NCBI RefSeq assembly: GCF_047238305.1 | Contig: NZ_JBDFMO010000001.1 | Coordinates: 1,984,001-2,048,000, forward strand | Reading direction: 5' to 3' | DNA: 64,000 nucleotides | DNA from: Ferdinandcohnia sp047238305 | Lineage (GTDB): Bacteria; Bacillota; Bacilli; Bacillales; Bacillaceae_L | Shown: piece after piece, positions 44,533 to 52,859 of the stretch | Position numbering within the stretch: position 1 is the first letter of the stretch | How the letters are laid out: each line of letters opens with the position of its first letter | The notes under the pieces: model-generated | Told to the model about the DNA's origin: nothing | Database searches by the model: none | The model's input: only the letters and a program-made list of their open reading frames with translations | Made by a program: the position numbers and the translations under genes

Positions 44533-44550
44533 ATGCAAAAATCATACCAA
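44533..44550 (-). promoter_or_regulatory. Sigma-54 promoter of aguAB (minus strand)
   Basis: On the minus strand TTGGTATGATTTTTGCAT, GG-N10-GC, about 78 bases upstream of the aguA start. It diverges from P6. Confidence 0.85.
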
Positions 44551-44599
44551 TTTGTCTCATTCAAGAAGATGAAAGAAAAAAGAAGAAGCTATGAAGGAA

Positions 44600-44625
44600 T
44601 GAATAACCTATGCATAAATGAATAA
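44600..44625. promoter_or_regulatory. Upstream activator half-site UAS3
   Basis: CTATGCA (44608-44614)-N4-TGAATAA (44619-44625) matches one arm of UAS1/UAS2 at 13 of 14 positions; the other arm is not recognisable. An additional TGAATAA is at 44600. It lies between the divergent aguAB and P6 promoters. Confidence 0.6.
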
Positions 44626-44683
44626 TCACTCTATTTATTGAGTGTGGAATGGTTACAAGTAAACATGTAAAGCAACCTTCGAT

Positions 44684-44701
44684 TTGGCACATTATTTGCA
44701 A
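44684..44701 (+). promoter_or_regulatory. Sigma-54 promoter P6 (lipoyl/biotinyl-like gene)
   Basis: TTGGCACATTATTTGCAA, GG-N10-GC, 41 bases before a GTG start. Confidence 0.9.
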
Positions 44702-44742
44702 CATCATTACTAATTACACCATTGAAAAGAGGAGGTGAATAA

Positions 44743-44988
44743 GTGGAGCATGACGAAATCATTACTAGCCCCTACCATGGAATTATTAAAGAGATTGTCA
44801 TAAAAGAAAATTCCAAAATAGATGAGGGAGAGCCCTTGTTTATTATCCAAACTTTGACTGGTGAGAATAAGGCTATCAAGGTTGGTATTAGAGGGAGTGT
44901 TCAATCAATCGAGGTACAAATAGGGGATGAAGTAATACCAGGAATGGTACTCACTTATGTAAAAGATGAGTCATTTATCATTGAGTAG
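44743..44988 (+). CDS. Small lipoyl/biotinyl-like domain protein
   Basis: 81-aa single-domain protein with the biotinyl/lipoyl fold pattern: ITSPYHGIIKEIVIKENSKIDEGEPLFII, then GIRGSVQSIEVQIGDEVIPGMVLTYV. The canonical attachment motif (MKM or DKA) is not at the expected turn; the segment there is QTLTGENKAIKVG, where a Lys in ENKA might stand in. GTG at 44743 with a strong GAGGAGGTG. It is alone between sigma-54 promoter P6 and a terminator, and next to the activator gene. No carboxylase or dehydrogenase partner is nearby, so its role is unknown. Confidence 0.7.
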   Translation: MEHDEIITSPYHGIIKEIVIKENSKIDEGEPLFIIQTLTGENKAIKVGIRGSVQSIEVQIGDEVIPGMVLTYVKDESFIIE

Positions 44989-44998
44989 CAATCATTTT

Positions 44999-45025
44999 GA
45001 GAAGATCATGTCTTCTCTCTTTTTT
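44999..45025 (+). terminator. Terminator after the lipoyl-like gene
   Basis: GAGAAGA / TCTTCTC with a 5-base loop and T7. Confidence 0.85.
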
Positions 45026-45061
45026 TATTTTTAGATTTGTTTAAAAATTCTATATAATCAG

Positions 45062-45070
45062 TGATATAAT
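45062..45070 (+). promoter_or_regulatory. Extended -10 promoter of the activator gene
   Basis: TGATATAAT, an extended -10; no good -35. It suggests sigma-A transcription of the activator itself, unlike its targets. Confidence 0.5.
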
Positions 45071-45101
45071 AAACTATATGGAAAAAGGGGGATAGTCGTT
45101 C

Positions 45102-47237
45102 ATGTTTTCAGTTGATCCAAAAAATATTAAACCTTTAGTTGTAATTGACATCGAATCACTTGAAAGAGATCATGATGCGTTTCGTATTGGCAAAACTCAA
45201 GAACCCTACCTTTTTATTAAAAAGAATCAAAGAATAATCGGGTATATCCCTATGAAAATATTTTCAAGGGATGGGGGAGAGGAGATGGAAGTCACAGAAG
45301 AAAAGATTATGAAGCAACTAATTCCTATCGAGAAAATCTCGCAATTAAGTAAAAAAATTTCCCTACCTATCGTCTTCCAAATTATTGGTGAGCCCTTTGC
45401 TTTGGTAAGGGACGATGCCGGAGAAATTAATGGATACATACCGAGAGAAGAACTATTAGCTGAAATGTTCCGTCAAGGGAACCAGAATATTGATTTATTG
45501 AAGGTTATATTAACCTCGATTCCAATGGGGATATTTGTTGTGGATCGTGAGAGGAATATCGTATCCTACAATGAATCAGCTTTAGAAATGATAAAAATGT
45601 CTCCAGAACATGTACTACATACACCCGCAGAGAAAATCTTCGCAAAAGAACACATCAATAGCGTATTTCAAACAGGATCCACAGTTTTAAATCAGCTTCA
45701 CATCACATCATCTATGAGTGTTTTAGTTGATTACAGCCCAATCTATACTCCTGAAAAACAGGTTGATGGAATGGTCATCATCGTACAAGACCTTCCAATG
45801 GTTGAAGAAATGGCGAATGAAATTGAATATATTAAGGATTTAAATCATGATATGCAAGCAATCCTTTCTAGTGTTTATGACGAAATTCTAGTAGTGAATG
45901 CGAAGGGAGAATTGATTCGTTTTAGTGATACAGAAATCTCACAGTTTTGGGGTGTTGAATTAAAAAGCCTGCTAGGAAAAAACATTATTGAACTTGAACA
46001 AAAAGGTTTATTTACCCCCTCGGTTACGAGATTGGTCCTAGAACAAAAGAAAAAAGTTTCTGTCGTTCAAGAGACGAAAGCTGGAAAAAGGATTCTTGCC
46101 GTTGGAAAGCCGGTATTTAATGAAAACGGGGATCTTATTCGAATTATAATTGCCTCCCGTGATATTACAGAAACGACAAAATTGAAGAACGAACTTCGCC
46201 ATATGAAGGAAATTTCAGACCAGTATAAGCGTGAACTAGATGATATGAAAACAAAGGATTTATTTTATAAAAAGCTCATTTATTGTAGTCCGAAAATGGA
46301 AGAAATCATGACACAGGTAAAAAAGATTGCCGATTTTTCCTCAACCGTCTTGATAAACGGAGAATCAGGTGTTGGGAAAGAGGTGATTGCTCAAGCGATT
46401 CACCAGCTAGGAAGACGTTCGAAAAAACCTTTTCTTAAGCTGAATTGTGGAGCTATCCCAGAGAACCTGCTCGAGAGCGAGTTGTTTGGCTATAGTAAGG
46501 GCGCGTTTACTGGGGCAGACAAAAATGGAAAGGAAGGCTATTTTAAACAAGCGGATGGTGGAGTCTTATTTCTTGATGAAATTGGTGAAATGCCATTGCA
46601 TCTACAAGTGAAACTACTAAGGGTACTTCAAGAGCAAGAGGTGATTCCAATTGGAAGCACGAAACCCGTTAAAGTAGATGTTCAAATTGTTGCAGCTACC
46701 AATAAAAATCTTGAAAAAATGGTGGAGAAACGCGAATTTCGGGAGGATTTATTTTATCGGTTAAATGTGATACCAATCCATATTCCGCCATTGAGAGAAA
46801 GACCAGAGGATATACCGTTACTTGCCTTTCACTTTGTCCAACAAATGAATGAGCGATATGATAAGAACTATCATTTAACTCCTGATGCTCTAAATCTATT
46901 AGAGGTCCATTCATGGCCAGGAAATATTCGAGAACTTCAAAATATGATTGAGCGGCTTGTTGTATCAGCCGATGATGAAGCCATCGATGCTGAGTTTGTG
47001 AATCGATTCCTTGTTCTTGGGAAAGATGTGAAAAGTTCAAAGCCGATCGTAACAAAAATCCTACCACTTCAAGAAGCAATAGAATCGGTTGAGGAACAGC
47101 TAATATTACTAGCCATAAAACAATACAAAACGACAACGAAAGCTGCAAAAGTGCTAGGAATAAGTCAATCCTCTGTTAGTAGAAAATATCAAAAAATAGT
47201 AGCTGAGCAGCATGGCAATGTAGAAAATGTGTACTAA
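45102..47237 (+). CDS. Sigma-54-dependent transcriptional activator (PAS-PAS-AAA+-HTH)
   Basis: 711-aa enhancer-binding protein. Residues 1-125 hold two copies of a GYIP motif (47-50 and 111-114), a CBS-like pair. PAS 1 is about 132-240 and PAS 2 about 255-370. The AAA+ domain has Walker A GESGVGKE (420-427), the sigma-54-contacting GAFTGA (467-472) and LFLDEIGEM (Walker B). The C-terminal HTH (677-698, TTKAAKVLGISQSSVSRKYQ) resembles TyrR-type HTHs. As the only such gene in the window, and lying inside a cluster of nine sigma-54 promoters, it is the likely reader of UAS1-3. The ligand is unknown; agmatine, putrescine or an aldehyde is plausible. Confidence 0.93.
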   Translation: MFSVDPKNIKPLVVIDIESLERDHDAFRIGKTQEPYLFIKKNQRIIGYIPMKIFSRDGGEEMEVTEEKIMKQLIPIEKISQLSKKISLPIVFQIIGEPFALVRDDAGEINGYIPREELLAEMFRQGNQNIDLLKVILTSIPMGIFVVDRERNIVSYNESALEMIKMSPEHVLHTPAEKIFAKEHINSVFQTGSTVLNQLHITSSMSVLVDYSPIYTPEKQVDGMVIIVQDLPMVEEMANEIEYIKDLNHDMQAILSSVYDEILVVNAKGELIRFSDTEISQFWGVELKSLLGKNIIELEQKGLFTPSVTRLVLEQKKKVSVVQETKAGKRILAVGKPVFNENGDLIRIIIASRDITETTKLKNELRHMKEISDQYKRELDDMKTKDLFYKKLIYCSPKMEEIMTQVKKIADFSSTVLINGESGVGKEVIAQAIHQLGRRSKKPFLKLNCGAIPENLLESELFGYSKGAFTGADKNGKEGYFKQADGGVLFLDEIGEMPLHLQVKLLRVLQEQEVIPIGSTKPVKVDVQIVAATNKNLEKMVEKREFREDLFYRLNVIPIHIPPLRERPEDIPLLAFHFVQQMNERYDKNYHLTPDALNLLEVHSWPGNIRELQNMIERLVVSADDEAIDAEFVNRFLVLGKDVKSSKPIVTKILPLQEAIESVEEQLILLAIKQYKTTTKAAKVLGISQSSVSRKYQKIVAEQHGNVENVY

Positions 47238-47292
47238 GAAAAAAACGATTGGTTTGAACTGACCTAGTGATTTGAGACAACAGAAAAAACAC

Positions 47293-48150
47293 CTAAGCTA
47301 CCTGTTTCCTATATTCAATTGGGGACAGGTAGTTTAATTTTGCCTGAAGTCGGATTTGATTGTAATAATAGATGAAATTCTCTACTTTTTCCACTACAAT
47401 AGGATTTGTAAGGTACTCTCGTGGCTGAGAGTAGAATTCTTCCGACTTTAATGTGGAATGGAAGGATTCAATGACGGCGTTATCCAAGCAGTTGCCTTTC
47501 CGAGACATGCTTGTGATAATGCCTTTTTCTTTGGCTAAATTCTGAAATGCATAGGACGTATACTGTGCCCCTTGATCACTATGTAGTATTACTCCTTCTA
47601 CGTTCTGATTCTTAACAGCGTCTCTTAAAGTGTCTAGTACAAGGGTTACATCTTGGTTCAAACTAATTCGGTAAGCAATTATCTCATTGTTGTAAAGGTC
47701 CATGATGCTCGAAAGGTACATCATTGATTGTCCAAATGGAAGATATGTTATATCTGTCACCCATTTTTCATTCGGCTTAGATGCTTTAAAATCACGCTCC
47801 AAACGATTAGGAACAACTATGTTGCTTTCACCTGCAAACTTTACTTTTCTCTTTGGTTTTACTCTACATTGGAGATTATATTTCTGCATTATTCTTTGTA
47901 CAGTATTTCGGTTAACTTTTACATTATAATCTTTTTTAAGCCAAGCTTTAACAGTTCGATATCCAACTCGAAACTTATGATTATTACAAATTTCTATGAT
48001 TTGAAGATCTAATTCTCTGATTTTACGGGCTCCTTGTTTTTTCCAGCGGTAATAGGTGGCACGTGGAACGCCTATATAATCACAAATGGTAGAAATGGTA
48101 TATTTACTTTTTAATTCCTCCACAAGTTCTAAAACAACCTCTGGTACCAA
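47293..48150 (-). CDS. IS3-family transposase OrfB (DDE integrase)
   Basis: 285-aa catalytic part. Helix region KYTISTICDYIGVPRATYYRWKK, then an rve integrase core with the DDE residues in WVTDITYLPF, ILHSDQGAQYTS and NAVIESFHSTLKSEEF (D-D-35-E). It is normally produced as an OrfAB fusion by -1 frameshifting from orfA, entering the frame as VQGDRKELVPEVV. It appears intact. Confidence 0.93.
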   Translation of the reverse strand: MVPEVVLELVEELKSKYTISTICDYIGVPRATYYRWKKQGARKIRELDLQIIEICNNHKFRVGYRTVKAWLKKDYNVKVNRNTVQRIMQKYNLQCRVKPKRKVKFAGESNIVVPNRLERDFKASKPNEKWVTDITYLPFGQSMMYLSSIMDLYNNEIIAYRISLNQDVTLVLDTLRDAVKNQNVEGVILHSDQGAQYTSYAFQNLAKEKGIITSMSRKGNCLDNAVIESFHSTLKSEEFYSQPREYLTNPIVVEKVENFIYYYNQIRLQAKLNYLSPIEYRKQVA

Positions 48151-48458
48151 CTCCTTTCGATCTCCTTGTACTTTTTTAAAATTTCGAGGTGAATCTGCAA
48201 ATGCTGGTTTTCTCTTCTTAGCTGCTCCATTTCGGTTAATTCCTCTGGGCCTTTCCCAAAGCTATACTGTTTGCCGATTGGTTGTGAAAAGCGATACATT
48301 TCCCCTTTTCTGTACCACATCATCCATATCCTTATCTGAGAGTCATTTACAATACCCAATTCCTCCATAATTTCACGATTCGAATATTGTCCTGACATTT
48401 TCATTTCAATTGCTTTCATTTTTGTCTCATATGAGTAAAAATTCTTAGTTCTCCCCAT
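48129..48458 (-). CDS. IS3-family transposase OrfA
   Basis: 109-aa N-terminal part: HTH (YETKMKAIEMKMSGQYSNREIMEELGI) and a leucine-zipper-like segment (ELTEMEQLRRENQHLQIHLEILKKYKE). It overlaps orfB. The heptamer A-AAA-AAG (48171-48177, minus strand) in the zero frame near its end is the classic IS3 -1 slippery site. Confidence 0.92.
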   Translation of the reverse strand: MGRTKNFYSYETKMKAIEMKMSGQYSNREIMEELGIVNDSQIRIWMMWYRKGEMYRFSQPIGKQYSFGKGPEELTEMEQLRRENQHLQIHLEILKKYKEIERSWYQRLF

Positions 48459-48579
48459 AAGAAAAACACCTCCTACATGTCATATTTATAAATACGACTT
48501 GAGGGGTGTTTTTTCCTTTGTCTCATTTAATTAGGTCTCTCCAGTTCTTATATGGAATCAATCGTTTTTTCTTTAATTA

Positions 48580-48597
48580 TTGGCATAGTTTTTGCAT
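48580..48597 (+). promoter_or_regulatory. Sigma-54 promoter P7 (GABA aminotransferase-gabD2)
   Basis: TTGGCATAGTTTTTGCAT, GG-N10-GC. Its -24 lies only 55 bases from the IS right end. No UAS-like sequence is visible between the IS and the promoter or in the 35 bases on the other side of the IS. Confidence 0.9.
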
Positions 48598-48634
48598 TAA
48601 TTAAAACTACATAGACCAGAAAGGATGATGTAGG

Positions 48635-49990
48635 ATGGGTTATGCTTCAATTAAAACAAGTATACCTGGAAATAGATCAAGAGAATTATTAAAACGAAGA
48701 CAGCAAGCTGTTCCAAAGGGAGTTAGCTTTGGAGCACCACTTTTTGCCCAGTCGGCAGAAGGATCCCTAATTCAGGACGTCGATGGAAACACTTTTATTG
48801 ATTTCGTTGGCGCGATTGGAACGATTAATGTGGGGCATTGCCATCCAAAAGTGAAGCAGGCTCTTCATGAACAGGTCGATCAATTTATTCATACTGGATT
48901 TAATATAATGATGTATGAGGCATATATTGAACTTGCTGAGAGGCTTGCTTGTATTGCTCCTGGAAAACATGATAAAAAAGTGCTGTTTCAAAATAGTGGT
49001 GCAGAAGCCGTCGAAAATGCCGTTAAGATTGCTAGGAAATATACGAAAAGACAGGGGATTGTTTCGTTTTCAAAGGGCTTCCATGGTAGAACTTTATTAA
49101 CGATGACAATGACGAGCAAGGTAAAGCCTTATAAATATGAATTTGGTCCGTTTGCGCCAGAGGTTTATAAAGCACCATATCCATACCATTTTCGTCGACC
49201 GCAAGGATTAACGATTGAACAGTATGAGGAATATATGATAGAGGAATTCCGAAACTTCCTTATAACCGAAGTAGCCCCAGAAACAATTGCCGCGGTAGTC
49301 ATGGAGCCAGTCCAGGGGGAAGGTGGCTTTATCATACCTGGTAAACGTTTCGTTCAAGGAGTCTATGAAGCTTGCAAAGAATACGGAATTCTTTTTATAG
49401 CAGATGAAATACAAACAGGATTTGCGAGGACGGGACGCTATTTTGCGATCGAACATTTTGATGTCGTTCCTGACATTATCACGGTTTCGAAATCAATGGG
49501 GGCGGGCGTCCCAATTAGCGGGGTAATTGGCCGCAAGGAAATTATGGATCAATCAGAGCCGGGTGAGTTAGGGGGTACCTATAGTGGAAGTCCGCTTGGA
49601 TGTAGTGCAGCCTTAGCCGTTCTTGATATTATTGAAGAAGAACAACTTAATGAAAAAGCGCAAAAAATCGGATTTAGGGTTATGGAAAAGTTTGAACAGT
49701 TGTATGATAAATATGAGTGTATCGGTGATATACGTGGACTTGGTGCAATGTGCGCCATGGAGATCGTCGAAGACCGCCTCACAAAAACTCCATCTAAGAA
49801 ACTAACAAATGAAATTATTCAGGAAGCAAATAAACGTGGGCTCCTATTATTAAGTGCAGGTGTCTATGGAAATGTCATTCGCCTTCTGATGCCAATTGTT
49901 ATCACCGACGAACAGCTGGATGAAGGACTGGAGATTTTAGAACAATCCATTGAAGTAATTGAACAACGCAGACATGTTTTTACGAATTAA
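48635..49990 (+). CDS. gabT: 4-aminobutyrate aminotransferase
   Basis: 451-aa class III PLP aminotransferase: IDFVGAIGTINVGHCHPKV, QNSGAEAVENAVKIARKYTKR, VVMEPVQGEGGF, FIADEIQTGFARTG, PLP Lys in TVSKSMGAGVPISG, GGTYSGSPLGCSAALAVL. Converts GABA to succinate semialdehyde using 2-oxoglutarate. ATG at 48635. It is followed 29 bases later by a GabD-type dehydrogenase, the classical gabTD pair, behind P7. Confidence 0.9.
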   Translation: MGYASIKTSIPGNRSRELLKRRQQAVPKGVSFGAPLFAQSAEGSLIQDVDGNTFIDFVGAIGTINVGHCHPKVKQALHEQVDQFIHTGFNIMMYEAYIELAERLACIAPGKHDKKVLFQNSGAEAVENAVKIARKYTKRQGIVSFSKGFHGRTLLTMTMTSKVKPYKYEFGPFAPEVYKAPYPYHFRRPQGLTIEQYEEYMIEEFRNFLITEVAPETIAAVVMEPVQGEGGFIIPGKRFVQGVYEACKEYGILFIADEIQTGFARTGRYFAIEHFDVVPDIITVSKSMGAGVPISGVIGRKEIMDQSEPGELGGTYSGSPLGCSAALAVLDIIEEEQLNEKAQKIGFRVMEKFEQLYDKYECIGDIRGLGAMCAMEIVEDRLTKTPSKKLTNEIIQEANKRGLLLLSAGVYGNVIRLLMPIVITDEQLDEGLEILEQSIEVIEQRRHVFTN

Positions 49991-50019
49991 CATGGGAGAT
50001 TAAAAGGGAGGTAGTGTAG

Positions 50020-51450
50020 ATGCCAACACATTTTATGTACATTAATGGGGAACAGGTAGAAAGTGACATGAAGGATGTCATTGAAGTTATCAATCCTGCA
50101 ACTAATAAGGTAATCGCTTCCGTTCCAAAGGGAGGAAAACCTGAAGCAAGGAGAGCAGTAGATGCCGCATATGCTGCTTTTAAAGAATGGTCTAAAAAAA
50201 CTGCTGGGGAACGTGGACAGTTACTGATGAATTGGTTCCATTTAATTGACGAACATAAAGAAGAGCTAGGTCGATTAATGACAGAAGAGCAAGGAAAACC
50301 ATTAAAGGAAGCGGTTGGTGAAATTGCTTATGCAAACAGCTTTATTTCCTGGTATGCGGAAGAGGGAAAAAGAATCTACGGGGAAACAATTCCATCATCC
50401 CATCCTAATAAACGAATTTTAGTACACAAACAACCAGTAGGAGTTATTGCGGCAATCACTCCTTGGAATTTTCCGGCCGCCATGATTACTCGGAAAGTTG
50501 CACCAGCACTTGCTGCAGGTTGTACAGCTGTCGTAAAGCCGGCTTCGCAAACCCCACTTACGGCAATAAGACTGGCTGAACTTGCCGGAGAGGCAGGTAT
50601 TCCTCATGGTGTTGTTAATGTCGTTACTGGAAATGCACGTGCAATTGGTGATGCTTGGTTAGAGGATGAACGTGTTCGAAAAATTACATTTACAGGTTCA
50701 ACTGAGATCGGAAAGGTGCTAATGAAGGGGGCTGCTGATACAGTCAAGAAAATTTCCCTTGAGCTTGGTGGGCATGCTCCTTTTATTATTATGGATGATG
50801 CAGACCTTAATAAAGCAGTTGAAGGTGTAATTGGATCAAAATTTAGAAATGCAGGTCAAACCTGCATTTGTACAAATCGGATATATGTCCATGAGTCTCT
50901 TGTAGATGCTTTTCAGGAAGAATTCCAAAAAGCTGTTGCCGAACTCAAGGTGGGGAACGGTCTTGAGGAAGGTGTGGATATTGGCCCTTTAATTGATGAA
51001 GCAGCACTAGAGAAGGTAACAGAACATATTGAGGATGCCGTTTCGAAAGGAGCAACTATCCTTCATGGAGGAAAAAGAATTTACGATAATGATGGTTATT
51101 ACTATGAGCCGACTGTTCTAGCAAATGTGTCGGATGAAATGATTTGCATGCAAGAGGAGACATTTGGTCCGTTAGCGCCTGTCACCACCTTCAAAACGGA
51201 AGAAGAGGCCATTGAACGTGCGAACAACTCACCATATGGATTAGCCGCTTATGTCTTTACTGAAAATATTGGGAAGGCTATACGCATAAGTGAGCAGCTC
51301 GAATATGGAATTGTTGGTTTAAATGATGGGCTGCCTTCAGTAGCTCAAGCCCCATTTGGTGGCTTTAAAGAAAGTGGACTTGGAAGAGAAGGCGGACACT
51401 TTGGAATTGATGAATATATTGAAGTCAAATACATTTCAATAGCATTTTAA
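50020..51450 (+). CDS. gabD: Succinate-semialdehyde dehydrogenase, copy 2
   Basis: 476-aa ALDH of the GabD class: ITPWNFPAAMITRKVAPALAAGC, TFTGSTEIGKVLM, LELGGHAPFII (Glu), NAGQTCICTNR (Cys), EYGIVGLNDGLPSVAQAPFGGFKESGLGREGG. Completes GABA breakdown to succinate. ATG at 50020 with GGGAGG. Clearly paralogous to the dehydrogenase at 35074. Confidence 0.93.
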   Translation: MPTHFMYINGEQVESDMKDVIEVINPATNKVIASVPKGGKPEARRAVDAAYAAFKEWSKKTAGERGQLLMNWFHLIDEHKEELGRLMTEEQGKPLKEAVGEIAYANSFISWYAEEGKRIYGETIPSSHPNKRILVHKQPVGVIAAITPWNFPAAMITRKVAPALAAGCTAVVKPASQTPLTAIRLAELAGEAGIPHGVVNVVTGNARAIGDAWLEDERVRKITFTGSTEIGKVLMKGAADTVKKISLELGGHAPFIIMDDADLNKAVEGVIGSKFRNAGQTCICTNRIYVHESLVDAFQEEFQKAVAELKVGNGLEEGVDIGPLIDEAALEKVTEHIEDAVSKGATILHGGKRIYDNDGYYYEPTVLANVSDEMICMQEETFGPLAPVTTFKTEEEAIERANNSPYGLAAYVFTENIGKAIRISEQLEYGIVGLNDGLPSVAQAPFGGFKESGLGREGGHFGIDEYIEVKYISIAF

Positions 51451-51457
51451 CTTTATC

Positions 51458-51497
51458 AAAAAACTGCCCATTCAATGTAGAATTGGCAGTTTTTTTG
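51458..51497. terminator. Bidirectional terminator between gabD2 and the aminotransferase
   Basis: AAAAAACTGCCCATTC / GAATTGGCAGTTTTTTT. Confidence 0.8.
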
Positions 51498-51525
51498 AGT
51501 AAATGATCTGGTTGAATTTGCTGAA

Positions 51526-52839
51526 TCAGACACTTCGTTCAACCCTAAAAATCGCGTGATGCAGCATTTCAATTAAAAGGTCTACTTCGTCTTTATTTAT
51601 GCACAGTGGAGGTGCAAAGACGAGGGTATCCATCCCATCAAATACGACAGATCTGCAGATAAGCCCTATTTTAGCAGCCTCATTTACAATTCTTGGGGCT
51701 AGTGGTCCTTTTACATGCTGTGGCGTATTGATTTCAATTGCGCCCATGAGTCCTAACGCACGAACATGACTGACAAGACTTGATTCGCTTTGGATCCAAG
51801 AAAAACCATCGAGCATTTTAGCTCCCATTTTTGCGGAATTTTCTATTAACCCCTCATTTTCAATGATTTCAATGTTCTTCAGCGCAACCGCGCATGCCAT
51901 CGGATGGCCACTGTACGTATAGCCATGCAAAAGTGTTCCAGTAGAAAGCTTTTTGAAGTCTTCAAAAATCGCTTCAGATAAGACGACACCACCTAATTGT
52001 GCATATCCGCTTGTTATCCCTTTAGCAAAGCACATCATGTCTGGCGCTACCCCATAATGATCGACACCGAAATATTTACCAGTACGTCCAAATCCGGTTA
52101 TCACTTCATCTGTTATCCATAAAATACTATATTCATCGCAAATGTCTCGAACCTCTTTAAAATAGCCATTAGGTGCGATATGGACACCACCTGCACCTTG
52201 AACTGGCTCTGCTACAAATGCCGCAATTGTTTCCGGTCCCTCTGTTTCAATGGTTCTTCGCAAATCCTCAGCTGACAAATTATCCGTATAATAAAAATCT
52301 GGGGCTAATGAATTGGTAAAATCTCTAAACGGCTTCAAACCTGTGGCACTGGTCGAGCCCATGGCAACCCCATGGTAAGACCTTTTACGAGAAATGATTT
52401 TCTTTTTCTCTGGCATTCCACGTAATATCCAATAATGGCGTGCTAATTTATATGCCGTATCATTTGCTTCCGAGCCACCTGAGGTAAAGAAAGTGGTTGA
52501 TAAGTTTCCTGGTGAAATGTCCGCAAGCTTTGCTGCTAACCGTATGGCGGGTTCATTACTAAACGTCGCAAAGCAAGAACTAAAGGCGAGTTTGTTCATT
52601 TGTTCTTGAGCCGCATGTCCCAATTCCTTCCGTCCATGGCCGATATTGACATTCCATAAAGAGGACATGCCATCAAGCACCCGTTTCCCATTCACATCCT
52701 CAAGGAAGACACCTTCTCCTTTTGTAAAAATAAACGCTGGACCAAAATCCTGCTGTTGCTGAATCGGTGAGGTTGGATGTAAAAAATGTTTCTGGTCAAG
52801 TTCCACCAATTCTTGGCGTACCATCAATTTTTCGTTCAT
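51526..52839 (-). CDS. Omega-amino acid / polyamine:pyruvate aminotransferase-like (class III)
   Basis: 437-aa class III aminotransferase of the SpuC/beta-alanine-pyruvate type: DGMSSLWNVNIGHGRKELGHAA, FFTSGGSEANDTAYKLARHYW, SYHGVAMGSTSATGL, DEVITGFGRTGKYFG, PLP Lys in CFAKGITSGYAQLGG, HGYTYSGHPMACAVAL. SpuC uses putrescine or its carboxylated analogues with pyruvate; exact substrate here uncertain. ATG at 52839 with GGAGGAATG. No sigma-54 promoter found in the 150 bases upstream, so it may be controlled separately although it ends the island. Confidence 0.85.
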   Translation of the reverse strand: MNEKLMVRQELVELDQKHFLHPTSPIQQQQDFGPAFIFTKGEGVFLEDVNGKRVLDGMSSLWNVNIGHGRKELGHAAQEQMNKLAFSSCFATFSNEPAIRLAAKLADISPGNLSTTFFTSGGSEANDTAYKLARHYWILRGMPEKKKIISRKRSYHGVAMGSTSATGLKPFRDFTNSLAPDFYYTDNLSAEDLRRTIETEGPETIAAFVAEPVQGAGGVHIAPNGYFKEVRDICDEYSILWITDEVITGFGRTGKYFGVDHYGVAPDMMCFAKGITSGYAQLGGVVLSEAIFEDFKKLSTGTLLHGYTYSGHPMACAVALKNIEIIENEGLIENSAKMGAKMLDGFSWIQSESSLVSHVRALGLMGAIEINTPQHVKGPLAPRIVNEAAKIGLICRSVVFDGMDTLVFAPPLCINKDEVDLLIEMLHHAIFRVERSV

Positions 52840-52859
52840 TCACATTCCTCCTTCGTTCA

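Larger units (their letters stand above)
47273..48525 (-). mobile_element. IS3-family (IS150-like) insertion sequence, 1253 bp
   Basis: Terminal inverted repeats TGAGACAACAGAAAAAACACC (47273-47292 plus one base) and its counterpart at 48505-48525 agree at 19 of 21 positions. Inside are orfA and orfB on the minus strand with a slippery site. No clear target duplication (flanks ...GATT and TTTA...), so the insertion may be old. It lies between the activator gene and promoter P7. Confidence 0.9.

Noticed and set aside
46696..47148. 150-codon minus-strand frame inside the activator gene
   Set aside because: Shadow of the AAA+ and HTH coding region.
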